64,000 bases of DNA from Ohtaekwangia koreensis (GTDB taxonomy: Bacteria > Bacteroidota > Bacteroidia > Cytophagales > Cyclobacteriaceae): positions 1,584,580 to 1,648,579 of the forward strand of contig NZ_FUZU01000001.1 in assembly GCF_900167975.1 (NCBI RefSeq). The letters run 5' to 3'. Below the pieces are notes generated by a model that was not told where the DNA came from, searched no databases, and worked only from the letters and a program-made list of their open reading frames with translations. Within the stretch, counting starts at the first letter, position 1. Every line of letters begins with the position of its first letter. Positions 63,735 through 64,000 of this stretch are shown piece after piece. A program made the position numbers and the translations under genes.

Positions 63735-64000
63735 ATGAATAACAAGCTTTTACATAACATACTATTAACGGGGTTACTGGCACTTATATTTTCGTGCGGT
63801 ATATCTTTGGCACAGCCATCCAACAGACAGATTACAATGGATCTTCGCCAGCAGGGTAAACCACTGCGGCCGATATGGGCATACTTTGGATATGATGAGC
63901 CTAATTATACCTATATGCGCGATGGCAAGAAATTGCTCAGCGAGCTGGCAGCACTTAGCCCGGTGCCGGTATATGTACGCGCCCATAACCTCTTGACAAC
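63735..64000 (+). CDS. GH39-like glycosidase, cut by the window edge
   Basis: Only the first 88 residues are inside the window. After a signal peptide (MNNKLLHNILLTGLLALIFS and on to about residue 27) the sequence WAYFGYDEPNYTYMRDGKKL, then LAALSPVPVYVRAHNLLTT, is the opening of the GH39 barrel as seen in Bacteroidota beta-xylosidase-like proteins. The catalytic residues lie beyond the edge, so the activity cannot be checked. It continues locus 2, 96 bases after the serine hydrolase gene. Confidence 0.72.
   Translation, partial: MNNKLLHNILLTGLLALIFSCGISLAQPSNRQITMDLRQQGKPLRPIWAYFGYDEPNYTYMRDGKKLLSELAALSPVPVYVRAHNLLT

Overview
The window looks like chromosomal DNA of a Bacteroidota bacterium, most probably a gliding, polysaccharide-degrading member of the Cytophagales (the Chryseolinea/Ohtaekwangia group is a guess). 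The evidence is two SusC/SusD pairs with hybrid AraC-type two-component sensors, three secreted proteins ending in type IX secretion (T9SS) sorting domains, many lipoprotein glycosidases, and a lack of Shine-Dalgarno-like sites. I saw no rRNA, tRNA, CRISPR array, insertion sequence or phage gene.

Layout. (1) 118-2091, minus strand: a pirin and a luciferase-like flavin oxidoreductase, followed by almost 1 kb without a gene. (2) 3077-11050, plus strand: a compact chemosensory cluster in the order receptor, CheW, CheD, CheY, CheB, CheA, CheC-like, CheR. The receptor is soluble and carries three PAS domains, like Pseudomonas BdlA. There is no flagellar gene nearby. (3) 11193-15205: a secreted subtilase, a DHFR/RibD-like reductase and a VOC protein. 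(4) 15387-19724, minus strand: ergothioneine genes egtD and egtB behind a quinone-oxidoreductase-like gene, a SnoaL-like gene and a Crp/Fnr regulator. (5) 19796-25420, minus strand: a six-gene, end-to-end overlapping operon (PqqD-like, HPr-kinase-like, two GT2 glycosyltransferases, ABC exporter, nucleotidyltransferase). It resembles the accessory half of lasso-peptide clusters but lacks the cyclase, the protease and an obvious precursor. This is the best candidate for an undescribed system.

(6) 25720-41079: polysaccharide-utilisation locus 1, with a divergent GH5 lipoprotein, a hybrid sensor, SusC, SusD, GH30 and GH2. (7) 41919-64000 and beyond: locus 2, with a second hybrid sensor, SusC, SusD, two paralogous alginate-lyase-like T9SS proteins with different binding modules (one has two CBM3 domains, the other a ricin-type trefoil), GH97, a serine hydrolase, and a GH39-like gene cut by the window edge. 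In each locus the sensor would detect a released oligosaccharide and activate the transporter pair and enzymes. Surface enzymes would cut the polymer, SusCD import the pieces, and periplasmic glycosidases finish them.

Most operons end in a strong hairpin. Several hairpins look bidirectional, and one (after the second susD) has 19-bp perfect arms without a U-tract. All family calls come from reading motifs by eye; none was confirmed by a database search.
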